64,000 bases of DNA. Source: M3007 sp964484205 (GTDB lineage: Bacteria > Bacteroidota > Bacteroidia > Chitinophagales > Saprospiraceae). The stretch covers positions 178,924 to 242,923 of the forward strand of contig CAZAEZ010000003.1 of the NCBI GenBank assembly GCA_964484205.1, read 5' to 3'. Shown here in pieces: positions 35,231-43,730 of this stretch. Each line of letters opens with the position of its first letter. The first letter of the stretch is position 1. Below the pieces are notes generated by a model. The model did no database searches. It saw only the letters and a list, made by a program, of their open reading frames with translations, and was not told where the DNA came from. Made by a program: the position numbers and the translations under genes.

Positions 35231-35257
35231 CCAACGGGAATTTTATACCGCAAACGC

Positions 35258-36343
35258 ATGGCCGACTTTATCGATACCTACCGCGACGTAATCATTCAAA
35301 TTGCGACGCCATACAGCACCGGCACCGGTTTTTATTTGAAAGACCGGAACCTGATCGTAACCAACCACCATGTGGTGGAGGGCAACCGGTCGGTAATCGT
35401 CGAAGGCGCCAAATTCAAGAAGCAACTGGTCAAGGTTTGCTATGCCGACCGGAAATACGACCTGGCTTTTCTCAAAGGGCCGGCTATGGAAGCCGATCTG
35501 CCCGAAATTCACCTGGGCGTTGCCAAAACCCTGCGCGAGCGCGACCAGGTGACGGCCATCGGCCACCCGTTCGGCTTGAAATTTTCGGTGAAAACAGGCA
35601 TCGTTTCCGGCGCCCGGGAAATCATGAACGATATTCCCTACCTCCACATCGACGCCGCGCTCAATCCGGGCAACTCCGGCGGCCCGCTGGTGGATAACGA
35701 CGGCGATGTGGTCGGCGTAAACACATTCATCATCCGCGACGGCGACAACATGGGCTTTTCCCTGCCCGTGACATTCCTGCACGATTCGCTGGAGGCCTAT
35801 CAGGCAGTCGGGGGCGACAATACCTGCCGGTGCACGGCCTGCGCAAATGTAGTTTCGGAAAAAACGGTGGATAACGGGTTTTGCTCCTTTTGCGGCAGCA
35901 AAGTCGAACTGCCCGGCCTTGTCGACGAATACGAACCCACCGGCGTGCCCCGCACCATCGAAACCCTGATCACCCGTACCGGACACGACGTCAGTCTGAG
36001 CCGCTGCGGCCCGAACTGCTGGGAAATCAAACACGGCAGCGCCAAAATCAGCATCACCTACCACGAAAAAACCGGCCTCATGGTTGCCGACGCCGTGCTC
36101 TGCCAACTCCCCCAACAAAATATCAAACCGCTCTACGAATACCTGCTGCGCGAAAATTACCACAGCGGCGAACGCACCCTTTCGGTGCACGAACAGGACA
36201 TCCTGCTCTCGCTGCTCATCTACGACCGCTACCTGAGCGAAGAAACCGGCATGAAGTCGCTGCAGGAACTGTTTGAGAAGGCGGATTACTACGATAATAT
36301 TTTGGTGGAACAGTACGGGGCGCAGTGGAAGGTGGCGGAGTGA
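35258..36343 (+). CDS. Cytosolic trypsin-like (S1) protease with zinc ribbon and YbjN-like C-terminus
   Basis: 361 residues. The protease domain starts at once (about 1-185) with no signal peptide: the catalytic triad is His in IVTNHHVVEG, Asp in RKYDLAFLKG and Ser in LNPGNSGGPLVDN, as in DegP/HtrA-type enzymes, but no PDZ domain follows. A zinc-ribbon with CRCTAC and CSFCGSK (about 190-220) leads to a C-terminal region (about 235-345, ETLITRTGHDVSLSRCGPNCWEIKHGSAKISITYHEKTGLMVADAVLCQLP) resembling YbjN-like chaperone folds. A cytosolic HtrA-like core without PDZ but with a zinc ribbon suggests a regulated, perhaps conflict-related, protease. Confidence 0.85.
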   Translation: MADFIDTYRDVIIQIATPYSTGTGFYLKDRNLIVTNHHVVEGNRSVIVEGAKFKKQLVKVCYADRKYDLAFLKGPAMEADLPEIHLGVAKTLRERDQVTAIGHPFGLKFSVKTGIVSGAREIMNDIPYLHIDAALNPGNSGGPLVDNDGDVVGVNTFIIRDGDNMGFSLPVTFLHDSLEAYQAVGGDNTCRCTACANVVSEKTVDNGFCSFCGSKVELPGLVDEYEPTGVPRTIETLITRTGHDVSLSRCGPNCWEIKHGSAKISITYHEKTGLMVADAVLCQLPQQNIKPLYEYLLRENYHSGERTLSVHEQDILLSLLIYDRYLSEETGMKSLQELFEKADYYDNILVEQYGAQWKVAE

Positions 36344-36361
36344 ACTCCCCCGGCTTCTCCC

Positions 36362-36369
36362 TATCTTTG
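36362..36369 (+). promoter_or_regulatory. -7 box TATCTTTG upstream of the 2OG oxygenase
   Basis: TAnnTTTG match 88 bp before the oxygenase ATG. A perfect palindrome (36405-36439) falls in the resulting leader. Confidence 0.5.
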
Positions 36370-36404
36370 CCCCATAAATTTCACCACGGAGGCATGGGCT
36401 TCCT

Positions 36405-36439
36405 TACTCGTCCTACGACTTCAAGTCGTAGGACGAGTA
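36405..36439. repeat. Perfect 16-bp-stem palindrome, TACTCGTCCTACGACT family
   Basis: TACTCGTCCTACGACT, a TCA loop, and the exact complement. A near-identical copy with one changed base is at 49259-49295. Here it lies in the 5' leader of the oxygenase gene. Confidence 0.85.
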
Positions 36440-36457
36440 CTGATAAAATGCAAACAC

Positions 36458-37309
36458 ATGGTCCTACAAGATACCCAACCCATTCTCGACCTCTCCAAAT
36501 GGAAAAAAACCGTAGATGAACAGGCCAAAGCCTACCAATCGGCCCACCCCTACCCGCACGGCCAATTTGAAAATTTCCTGGAGCCCGGCGCCGCTCAAAA
36601 AGCCATGGAGGCTTTTCCAAAAGTAAAGGACGACGGCTGGATTCACTACGTGCACGTCAACGAGAAAAAGCACGGCCTCAACAAAATGGGCCTCATCCCG
36701 CCGTATCTGCAGGAAGTGATCCGCCAGCTGAACACCGACGAATTTGTGGCACAGCTCAGCCGCCTCACCGGCATTGATGGCCTGAAAGCCGATCCCTCGC
36801 TCGAAGGCGGCGGCTTGCACCAAAGCCAGCGCGGCGGCTACCTGAACATTCATGCCGATTTTACCGTGCATCCGCACAAACGCAACTGGCGCCGGCGTGT
36901 CAACCTGCTCGTGTACCTGAACGAAAACTGGCTGCCGGAGTACCGCGGCGAACTCGAACTCTGGACGCGCGACATGAAAGCCTGCGCCAAAAGCGTACTC
37001 CCGGTGTTCAACCGCTGCGTAATTTTCAACACGGATGCGGATTCCTACCACGGCCTGCCCGACCCCATTCAGTGCCCGGAAAACATGACCCGCAAGTCGA
37101 TCGCGCTGTACTATTTCACGGAAGAGCAAGGCGCGGTACCGATCAAGCGGGCCACAAACTACCGCGCCCGCCCCGGCGATGGCCTGAAAAGCATCCTGAT
37201 CCGCCTCGACACGGAAGCCGTGGCGCTCTACACCCGGCTCAAAGGCTGGCTGGGCATCAACGACGATTTTGTGAGTAAGGTGCTGAATTTGTTTAACCGG
37301 AAAAAATGA
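36458..37309 (+). CDS. 2-oxoglutarate/Fe(II)-dependent oxygenase (prolyl 4-hydroxylase-like)
   Basis: 283 residues. The double-stranded beta-helix core has the iron ligands HxD in YLNIHADFTVHP and the distal His in DADSYHGLPDPI, with the 2OG-binding Arg in MTRKSIALYYF. The pattern RRVNLLVYLNENWLPEYRGELELW is the standard 2OG-FeII oxygenase block of the P4H/SM-20 group. Cytosolic, substrate unknown; such enzymes can hydroxylate proteins or sugars during surface glycan assembly, which fits the GT39 gene that follows 190 bp downstream. Confidence 0.9.
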   Translation: MVLQDTQPILDLSKWKKTVDEQAKAYQSAHPYPHGQFENFLEPGAAQKAMEAFPKVKDDGWIHYVHVNEKKHGLNKMGLIPPYLQEVIRQLNTDEFVAQLSRLTGIDGLKADPSLEGGGLHQSQRGGYLNIHADFTVHPHKRNWRRRVNLLVYLNENWLPEYRGELELWTRDMKACAKSVLPVFNRCVIFNTDADSYHGLPDPIQCPENMTRKSIALYYFTEEQGAVPIKRATNYRARPGDGLKSILIRLDTEAVALYTRLKGWLGINDDFVSKVLNLFNRKK

Positions 37310-37330
37310 GTGATCGGGCATTGCGCCTCT

Positions 37331-37468
37331 CAACCCCACCCCCATCCCCTCCCCCAACGGGGAGGGGGGCTTGCCCCCACATTTTGAATTGATTTCGGGT
37401 ACGCAATCAAAAGATAGAACGAAATCAGGCTCCCCTCCCCATTGGGGGAGGGGATGGGGGTGGGGTTG
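37331..37468. repeat. 138-bp CCCCACCCCC inverted-repeat element, copy 1
   Basis: About 40-bp near-perfect terminal inverted repeats rich in CCCC/GGGG (left 37331-37370, right 37429-37468) around a 58-bp unique core. A second copy with matching arms but an unrelated core of similar length is at 63823-63952. It lies just before the GT39 start, and in-frame codons through the right arm should not be counted as protein. Confidence 0.85.
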
Positions 37469-37498
37469 ACAAGCGCAATGCCTCAAAACAGCCAAAAT

Positions 37499-39166
37499 AT
37501 GTCTGATTCATTGCGCTATTCCCTCCTCTTCGCCTTCCTGGGCGCCATATTTTACATCCCCTTCCTCGGCGGCGTGCACCTGTTCGACTGGGACGAGGTC
37601 AACTTTGCAGAGATCAGCCGCGAGATGCTGATCCTGAAAGACTACCTCCGGATTTATGTCAATTTTCAGCCGTTTTGGGAGAAGCCCCCGTTTTTCTTTT
37701 GGATGCAGGCGCTGGCTATGCAGGGCTTTGGCGTGGGTGAATTTGCGGCGCGCCTGCCCAACGCGCTTTTCGGGGTGGCCACGCTGGTGTTGCTGTTCAA
37801 CATCGGGCAAAAATTGTACAACACCCGTTTTGGGATTATTTGGGCAACCGTTTACCTGGGCACCGTTTTGCCGTTTTTGTATTTCAAATCGGGCATTATC
37901 GACCCCATGTTCAACCTGTTTATCTTCCTGGGGCTCTATTTTTTTATTTTATCCTATTGGAAAAAAGCGGGCTTCTCAAGTATTGAACTGCCGCGCAACC
38001 GCTGGTGGTACCTCTTTCTGGGCGGCTTTTTTATCGGCATGGGGATACTCACCAAAGGCCAAACCGCCTACTTGCTTGCGGGCCTTACCATGGCGGTGTA
38101 CTGGGTGTACAAGCGCTTCCGGTTTTATGTAAACGTACCCGAGTTTTTGTTTTTCACCCTGGCGGCCACGCTGGTCACCCTGGCCTGGTACGGCCTCGAA
38201 ACCTGGAAAAACGGTCCCTGGTTTATTGTCGAGTTCAACAAGTACCAGTTCCGCCTGTTTTCCACGCCCGATGCCGGGCACGTGGGTTTCCCGGGATACC
38301 ATTTTGTGATGCTGCTGTTCGGCTGCTTCCCGGCCTCCATTTTTGCCGTCCGCGCCTTTTTTCGCCAGCCCGACGAACAGCAGGACCATCAGCAGGATTT
38401 CCGCCGCTGGATGAAGTACCTGTTCTGGGTGGTGCTCATTTTGTTCAGTATTGTGAAATCCAAAATTGTGCACTATTCGTCCATGTGCTATTTCCCGCTC
38501 AGTTTTCTGGCTGCGGTGGTGCTGGATAAAATTTTGCGCGGCGAGATTGCCTTTGCCACCTGGATGAAAGTGCTGCTCCTGACCGTCGGCGGTGTTTTCG
38601 TGCTGGCCACGGCGGCGCTGCCTTTCGTTGGGATGAATGCCGGAGTGCTTGCCCCCCTGTTCAAGGATTCGTTTGCCCGGGCATCGCTGGGCGCGGACGT
38701 GCGCTGGACGGGCTGGGAAATTTTGCCCGCGCTGTTTTTGATCACCTTGCTGGTACTCACCCTGCGCTGGTTTGGTCGCGGCCACCGGGAACGCGGGTTT
38801 TACACGCTGTTTGGCGGTACGGCCGTATTCGTCATGCTCACGCTGATCTTTTTTATCAAGCGCATCGAAGGCTACTCCCAGCGGGCAGCCATCGAGTTTT
38901 TTGAAAGCAAAGCCGGCCAGGATGTGTATTGCACCACCTACGCTTACAAATCCTACGCGCAGTTATTTTATTTCAAAAAACAGCCTGCGGCAAACGAAAA
39001 TGCCTACAACACCGACTGGCTCCTGAACGGTCCGGTGGATAAAGACGTGTACATTGCCACTAAAAACTATCGGGCACACGCCTTGCGCAACCGGGCGGAC
39101 ATGGAACTGCTGGGTGAGAAAAACGGCTTTGTGTTTTTCAAAAGGGCGCGGGTGGTTGGAAACTAG
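37499..39166 (+). CDS. GT39-family (ArnT/PMT-like) membrane glycosyltransferase
   Basis: 555 residues from ATG 37499; an ATG 19 codons earlier lies in a repeat and is rejected. The catalytic acidic loop after the first helix reads FDWDEVNFAEISREML, the signature of the GT39/ArnT/PMT superfamily, followed by FWEKPPFFFWMQALAM. About 11 membrane helices occupy residues 10-460, and the soluble C-terminal part has YCTTYAYKSYAQLFYFKKQP. It uses a polyprenyl-phosphate sugar donor on the periplasmic side (family knowledge) to modify lipid A, glycans or proteins. The acceptor here is unknown. Confidence 0.9.
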   Translation: MSDSLRYSLLFAFLGAIFYIPFLGGVHLFDWDEVNFAEISREMLILKDYLRIYVNFQPFWEKPPFFFWMQALAMQGFGVGEFAARLPNALFGVATLVLLFNIGQKLYNTRFGIIWATVYLGTVLPFLYFKSGIIDPMFNLFIFLGLYFFILSYWKKAGFSSIELPRNRWWYLFLGGFFIGMGILTKGQTAYLLAGLTMAVYWVYKRFRFYVNVPEFLFFTLAATLVTLAWYGLETWKNGPWFIVEFNKYQFRLFSTPDAGHVGFPGYHFVMLLFGCFPASIFAVRAFFRQPDEQQDHQQDFRRWMKYLFWVVLILFSIVKSKIVHYSSMCYFPLSFLAAVVLDKILRGEIAFATWMKVLLLTVGGVFVLATAALPFVGMNAGVLAPLFKDSFARASLGADVRWTGWEILPALFLITLLVLTLRWFGRGHRERGFYTLFGGTAVFVMLTLIFFIKRIEGYSQRAAIEFFESKAGQDVYCTTYAYKSYAQLFYFKKQPAANENAYNTDWLLNGPVDKDVYIATKNYRAHALRNRADMELLGEKNGFVFFKRARVVGN

Positions 39167-39233
39167 GACTAAGGCAGCTCATTTGAATATTTGCGACAAT
39201 TGGTCATTTGCGATGCTTCCCCGGGCGATAAGC

Positions 39234-39692
39234 CTAGCGTACCGCGTAGGCCGGAAAATCCTCCAGAAAAGAAAACGACTCCAGCTCAAAATTGAGCGCG
39301 CAACTATACGTAGCCAGCCCATTGGTCACGGCCAAATACGGCGCCCGGAATTGCAGGTTGTACCGCGCCACCTGTTCGAATGTCGCAGTGCTCAGCGCAA
39401 CTTTTGGCGATTTGCATTCAACGAGCAGCCAGGGTTTCAGGTCGACATCAAAAACAGCGATGTCGCAGCGTTTGGGCCGGTTGTTCAACGTCAGGCCGAC
39501 CTCGGAACGGATTCGGTTGGCCGGGTACGATTTTATTTCCAACAGGTAGTTCAACACCAACTGCCGCAACAGTTCTTCCGGGGTAAGTGCCACATGTTTA
39601 CGCCGGATAGGGTCGAACACAAAGCGCGCGCCCCCGCGCTGGGTAAGCTGCAAGGCCGGTTCAAACTGAAGAAAGTCGAGCTGTAGGCGCAT
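39234..39692 (-). CDS. Stand-alone HsdR N-terminal-like PD-(D/E)XK protein
   Basis: 152 residues matching the N-terminal nuclease domain of type I restriction HsdR subunits: LTPEELLRQLVLNYLLEIKSYPANRIRSEVGL, then the nuclease core CDIAVFDVDLKPWLLVECKSPKV (Asp and the ExK pair) and a Q in FEQVARYNLQF. The helicase and methylase parts are absent, and this short form is widespread and conserved in Bacteroidota, usually away from restriction loci. It may be a housekeeping nucleic-acid enzyme. A TACCTTTG promoter box is 38 bp upstream. Confidence 0.85.
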   Translation of the reverse strand: MRLQLDFLQFEPALQLTQRGGARFVFDPIRRKHVALTPEELLRQLVLNYLLEIKSYPANRIRSEVGLTLNNRPKRCDIAVFDVDLKPWLLVECKSPKVALSTATFEQVARYNLQFRAPYLAVTNGLATYSCALNFELESFSFLEDFPAYAVR

Positions 39693-39730
39693 GATAAACG
39701 GCAGTGATGGACCCTGGAAATAATCGAATG

Positions 39731-39738
39731 CAAAGGTA
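39731..39738 (-). promoter_or_regulatory. -7 box TACCTTTG (minus strand) for the HsdR-N gene
   Basis: CAAAGGTA on the plus strand, 39 bp upstream of the start. Exact TAnnTTTG match. Confidence 0.5.
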
Positions 39739-39804
39739 CGCTGAATGCAGTTTTTACACCACTTTTGAACGGGTATTGCCTTTTTCGTTTAAATCCAAGC
39801 TGTT

Positions 39805-40734
39805 TTGAAAACACCGTCGCAACAACCCTTTTGGTTTATTATTGCCAACCCGGCGGCCGGCAATGGGCGCGTGGGGCGCCTGTGGCCGCGTATTGAAAGG
39901 CTGTTGCAGGAGCTGGGATTTTCGTACACCGTGCAGTTTACCAAACACCGCGGGCACGCCGTCCGGCTGGTAGACGACGCTGTGCTGAAGGGGCATCGGC
40001 ATATTCTGGGTCTGGGTGGCGACGGCACCAACCACGAGCTGGTCAATGGCATTTTAACCCAAACACATGCACCCTCGACGGATATTCACTATGCGCTTTT
40101 ACCCATTGGCACCGGCAACGACTGGGCGCGGACTTATCGAATTCCACATGATCCACGGCAGCGATTGCAACAGTTGCTGTTGGGAAAAACAGTCCTCCAG
40201 GATGTTGGAAAGGTGCGTTACCGGCTTGATGGCCGGGAGGCTGAGCGTTATTTTGTCAATGTTGCCGGTATGGCCTATGATGCTTTTTTGGTAAAAAAAC
40301 TGGAACAGCACCGGATGGTGTCGCAGCTGCAATACCTGCTCATCGTGGGCCGGTATTTGTTTGAATATCGCCTGCTTCCGGCGCGCTTGCATTTTGCAGA
40401 CCAAACGGTAGAGGATTTTTTTTACACCATCAATATCGGCATTTGTCCGTATTCGGGGGGCGGGATGCGGCTGGTACCCCATGCGGTGCCCGACGACGGA
40501 CTGCTTGCCGTCACGTATGCCCGGCGACTGCCTAAATGGGAAGTGCTCTGGCAAACCCCGCGATTTTACAACGGAACCATTCTGGAGCATCCCCGGATTT
40601 CAGGTTTTCAAACGAGGCGTTTGGTGGTAGAACACACGGGCGACACGCCGACGCTGCTGGAGGCAGATGGCGAGTTTTTAGGTGAAACGCCGGCAGAATT
40701 TTCTGTTTTGGAAAAGGTTTTGCGTGTCGCGTAA
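39805..40734 (+). CDS. Diacylglycerol/lipid kinase family protein (YegS/DgkB-like)
   Basis: 309 residues. The ATP-binding motif ILGLGGDGTNHELVNGI and the upstream FIIANPAAGNGRVGRLW define the DAGK catalytic domain. The second domain includes LLPIGTGNDWARTYRIP and the C-terminal LLEADGEFLGETP. The start is a TTG (39805): an in-frame stop lies only five codons upstream and no ATG is available before the conserved region. It phosphorylates diacylglycerol, sphingoid bases or related lipids at the membrane. The substrate is not predictable from sequence. Confidence 0.9.
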   Translation: MKTPSQQPFWFIIANPAAGNGRVGRLWPRIERLLQELGFSYTVQFTKHRGHAVRLVDDAVLKGHRHILGLGGDGTNHELVNGILTQTHAPSTDIHYALLPIGTGNDWARTYRIPHDPRQRLQQLLLGKTVLQDVGKVRYRLDGREAERYFVNVAGMAYDAFLVKKLEQHRMVSQLQYLLIVGRYLFEYRLLPARLHFADQTVEDFFYTINIGICPYSGGGMRLVPHAVPDDGLLAVTYARRLPKWEVLWQTPRFYNGTILEHPRISGFQTRRLVVEHTGDTPTLLEADGEFLGETPAEFSVLEKVLRVA

Positions 40735-40815
40735 CGCGAACCTCCGGTTCGCGGTTCTTCGTAACGCGAACCTCCGGTTCGCGGTTTTTTACAACACGAA
40801 CCGGAGGTTCGTGTT
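40735..40815. repeat. Three CGAACC palindromes filling a convergent gap
   Basis: Two direct copies of CGCGAACC-tcc-GGTTCGCG (40735-40753 and 40765-40783), each preceded by GTAA, then one inverted copy AACACGAACC-gga-GGTTCGTGTT (40793-40815) followed by an AC that makes a GTTAC tag. The array starts next to the lipid-kinase stop and ends in the DUF4293 stop codon, so it occupies the whole intergenic space and may double as a bidirectional terminator. Confidence 0.85.
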
Positions 40816-41263
40816 ACCGTAAACGATCCATAGACCGCACCAAAGCCTCGTCTTTCCGGACCGCCCGGGCTGCCAGCCAGTTGAACAGGAAGGCCAATAC
40901 AGGAAGTCCAATGCCCAGCGCATATTCAATGTTACCACCCTGAGGCGCCGCATCCAGCGTGTTTTTTACCGTAATACCCAGCAATACCAGCAACATGATA
41001 CCAATACCGGCGCCGACGAGGGCAAGCCGCATTTGCAGGGAGCGGTTTTTAAACAAAAAAATGGCCGCAAGTGAAATTACAACGCCAAGCCCGGTAAGGC
41101 CCAGTAAACCCGGATTGTCCAGCGGGTTGAGCACGCCGTCGGCCAATGCTGTCAGGGTGCGGGCAGGGTCGTCGGCGGGCGTTTGCAGGTATGGCAATGC
41201 AAACTGGCCGCCAAGAGCGCCGGCAGCCAGGAGAAGAAAGATCGATTGAATGCGTTGGATCAT
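40814..41263 (-). CDS. DUF4293 integral membrane protein
   Basis: 149 residues with four predicted membrane helices (IQSIFLLLAAGALGGQFALP, LLGLTGLGVVISLAAIFLF, RLALVGAGIGIMLLVLLGIT, GIGLPVLAFLFNWLAARAV). The opening MIQRIQSIFLLLAA and the closing LAARAVRKDEALVRSMDRLR are the conserved ends of DUF4293, a family confined to Bacteroidota, of unknown function. The C-terminal basic tail is cytosolic. Confidence 0.9.
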   Translation of the reverse strand: MIQRIQSIFLLLAAGALGGQFALPYLQTPADDPARTLTALADGVLNPLDNPGLLGLTGLGVVISLAAIFLFKNRSLQMRLALVGAGIGIMLLVLLGITVKNTLDAAPQGGNIEYALGIGLPVLAFLFNWLAARAVRKDEALVRSMDRLR

Positions 41264-41294
41264 TGGAAATGCCGGCTGTTTAGTTGTCAGCGGG

Positions 41295-41302
41295 CAAAAG
41301 TA
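41295..41302 (-). promoter_or_regulatory. -7 box TACTTTTG (minus strand) for the DUF4293 gene
   Basis: CAAAAGTA on the plus strand, 32 bp upstream of the start codon. Confidence 0.5.
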
Positions 41303-41384
41303 CGGTTTATCCCCGAGCAGTTTTTTGTGGGGCTGTTTAATTGCGACTTGAGGAGGAAAGATTTTGGAGGTTTTCTTCCTTTCT

Positions 41385-41405
41385 ACGCCGACTACCAGTC
41401 GGCGT
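41385..41405. repeat. Palindrome at the end of the isc operon
   Basis: ACGCCGACT-acc-AGTCGGCGT, followed by the AC of a GTTAC tag; the iscA-like stop codon overlaps its right end. It is probably also the operon terminator, with upstream T-rich sequence 41361-41383 on the exit side. Confidence 0.7.
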
Positions 41406-41731
41406 TACACGGCGAAGCTTTCCCCGCATCCGCAGGTACGCGTGGCATTCGGGTTGTTGAAATAAAAACCTTTGCCGTTCAGGCCGCCGGAAAACTCCAG
41501 CGTTGTGTTGAACAGGTAGAGGAAGCTTTTCAAATCGGTAACAACTTTCACCCCGTTGTCTTCAAAAACCTGATCGTTCGGTTTCGACTCGTTGTCAAAA
41601 TCGAGTTTGTAGGATAAGCCGGAGCAACCACCCGACACGACACTGACCCGAAGGAAAAAGTCGTCGGCGATACTGCCCGAGTTTCGGACTTCGGCAATTT
41701 TGGCCTTGGCGCTGTCTGCTACAAAGATCAT
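41405..41731 (-). CDS. iscA: A-type iron-sulfur carrier (IscA/ErpA-like)
   Basis: 108 residues. The three cluster-binding cysteines are in SGGCSGLSY and the C-terminal TCGCGESF, in the standard HesB/IscA layout. It accepts clusters from the IscU scaffold and passes them to apoproteins. It is the last gene of an iscS-iscU-iscA operon, 26 bp downstream of iscU. It could equally be named erpA or sufA; the operon context favours iscA. Confidence 0.93.
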   Translation of the reverse strand: MIFVADSAKAKIAEVRNSGSIADDFFLRVSVVSGGCSGLSYKLDFDNESKPNDQVFEDNGVKVVTDLKSFLYLFNTTLEFSGGLNGKGFYFNNPNATRTCGCGESFAV

Positions 41732-41757
41732 GGTGTGTAAAAAATTTAAGGTGCTCC

Positions 41758-42180
41758 TCAGGCAGTGGTTGCAGTGCTTTCCGCAGTCGTCGGAACGATC
41801 CCGTTTTTCTCCTGGTAGTCTTTGATGGCGGCTTTGATGGCATCTTCAGCCAGTACGGAGCAGTGGATTTTTACCGGCGGCAGGGCCAGCTCTTCCACGA
41901 TGTCCATGTTGTCGATGCGCATGGCGTCATCCACCGACTTACCTTTTAGCCATTCGGTGGCCAGGGAGGAAGATGCAATGGCGGAGCCGCAACCAAACGT
42001 TTTGAATTTGGCATCGCGGATCAGGCCGGTAGCGTCGTCGACTTCGATTTGCAGGCGCATTACGTCGCCGCATTCCGGGGCGCCCACCAGGCCGGTACCA
42101 ACGTTTTTGCTGTTTTTGTCCAGTACCCCAACGTTGCGCGGGTTTTTAAAATGATCCAGAACTTTATTGCTGTATGCCAT
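41758..42180 (-). CDS. iscU: Iron-sulfur cluster scaffold IscU
   Basis: 140 residues from ATG 42180 (MAYSNKVLDHFKNPRNVG). The upstream in-frame ATG adds a poor 26-residue leader and is rejected. The three scaffold cysteines lie in GAPECGDVMRLQI, FKTFGCGSAIASSS and PVKIHCSVLAEDA, with Asp in CGDV. The short C-terminal extension (GIVPTTAESTATTA) is not conserved. It receives sulfur from IscS, encoded 150 bp upstream in the same direction. Confidence 0.95.
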   Translation of the reverse strand: MAYSNKVLDHFKNPRNVGVLDKNSKNVGTGLVGAPECGDVMRLQIEVDDATGLIRDAKFKTFGCGSAIASSSLATEWLKGKSVDDAMRIDNMDIVEELALPPVKIHCSVLAEDAIKAAIKDYQEKNGIVPTTAESTATTA

Positions 42181-42330
42181 GACAGATAGTTGTATTGTTT
42201 GCGATTGATTATTGTTTTTTGTTTTTGCCGCTAATGCTGAAAAAAAGTCCCCGGACAAAATAATAAATCCGGTAAAGCAATTTTGTAAACGGGTCGGGCG
42301 GACTTTGGATCGGCATAGCGAAGTTGATTT

Positions 42331-43551
<1,221 letters not shown>

Positions 43552-43600
43552 GCAGGAATGTATTTGTATTTAGATTGATTCTAAGTGAATTACAGGAACG

Positions 43601-43608
43601 CAAATATA
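43601..43608 (-). promoter_or_regulatory. -7 box TATATTTG (minus strand) for iscS
   Basis: CAAATATA on the plus strand, 50 bp upstream of iscS, an exact TAnnTTTG match in the divergent gap with the mutase gene. Confidence 0.5.
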
Positions 43609-43714
43609 ACAGCTTGCCACAAAAAAAGTTTGGACTTTTTTCTTTTGATCGGTATTCCGGAGCCCGAAATACTGTTTTTGAGCGTTCGGGAATCATTGTG
43701 GCCCCGGGAACCAG

Positions 43715-43722
43715 TACATTTG
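43715..43722 (+). promoter_or_regulatory. -7 box TACATTTG for the mutase gene
   Basis: TAnnTTTG match ending 8 nt before the mutase ATG, so the transcript would be leaderless or nearly so. It supports ATG 43731 as the start. Confidence 0.4.
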
Positions 43723-43730
43723 CTGAAGTT

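Noticed and set aside
39234..39692. Part of a type I restriction system
   Set aside because: Only the short HsdR-N-like domain is present, without helicase, methylase or specificity genes; this short form is common as a solitary gene.
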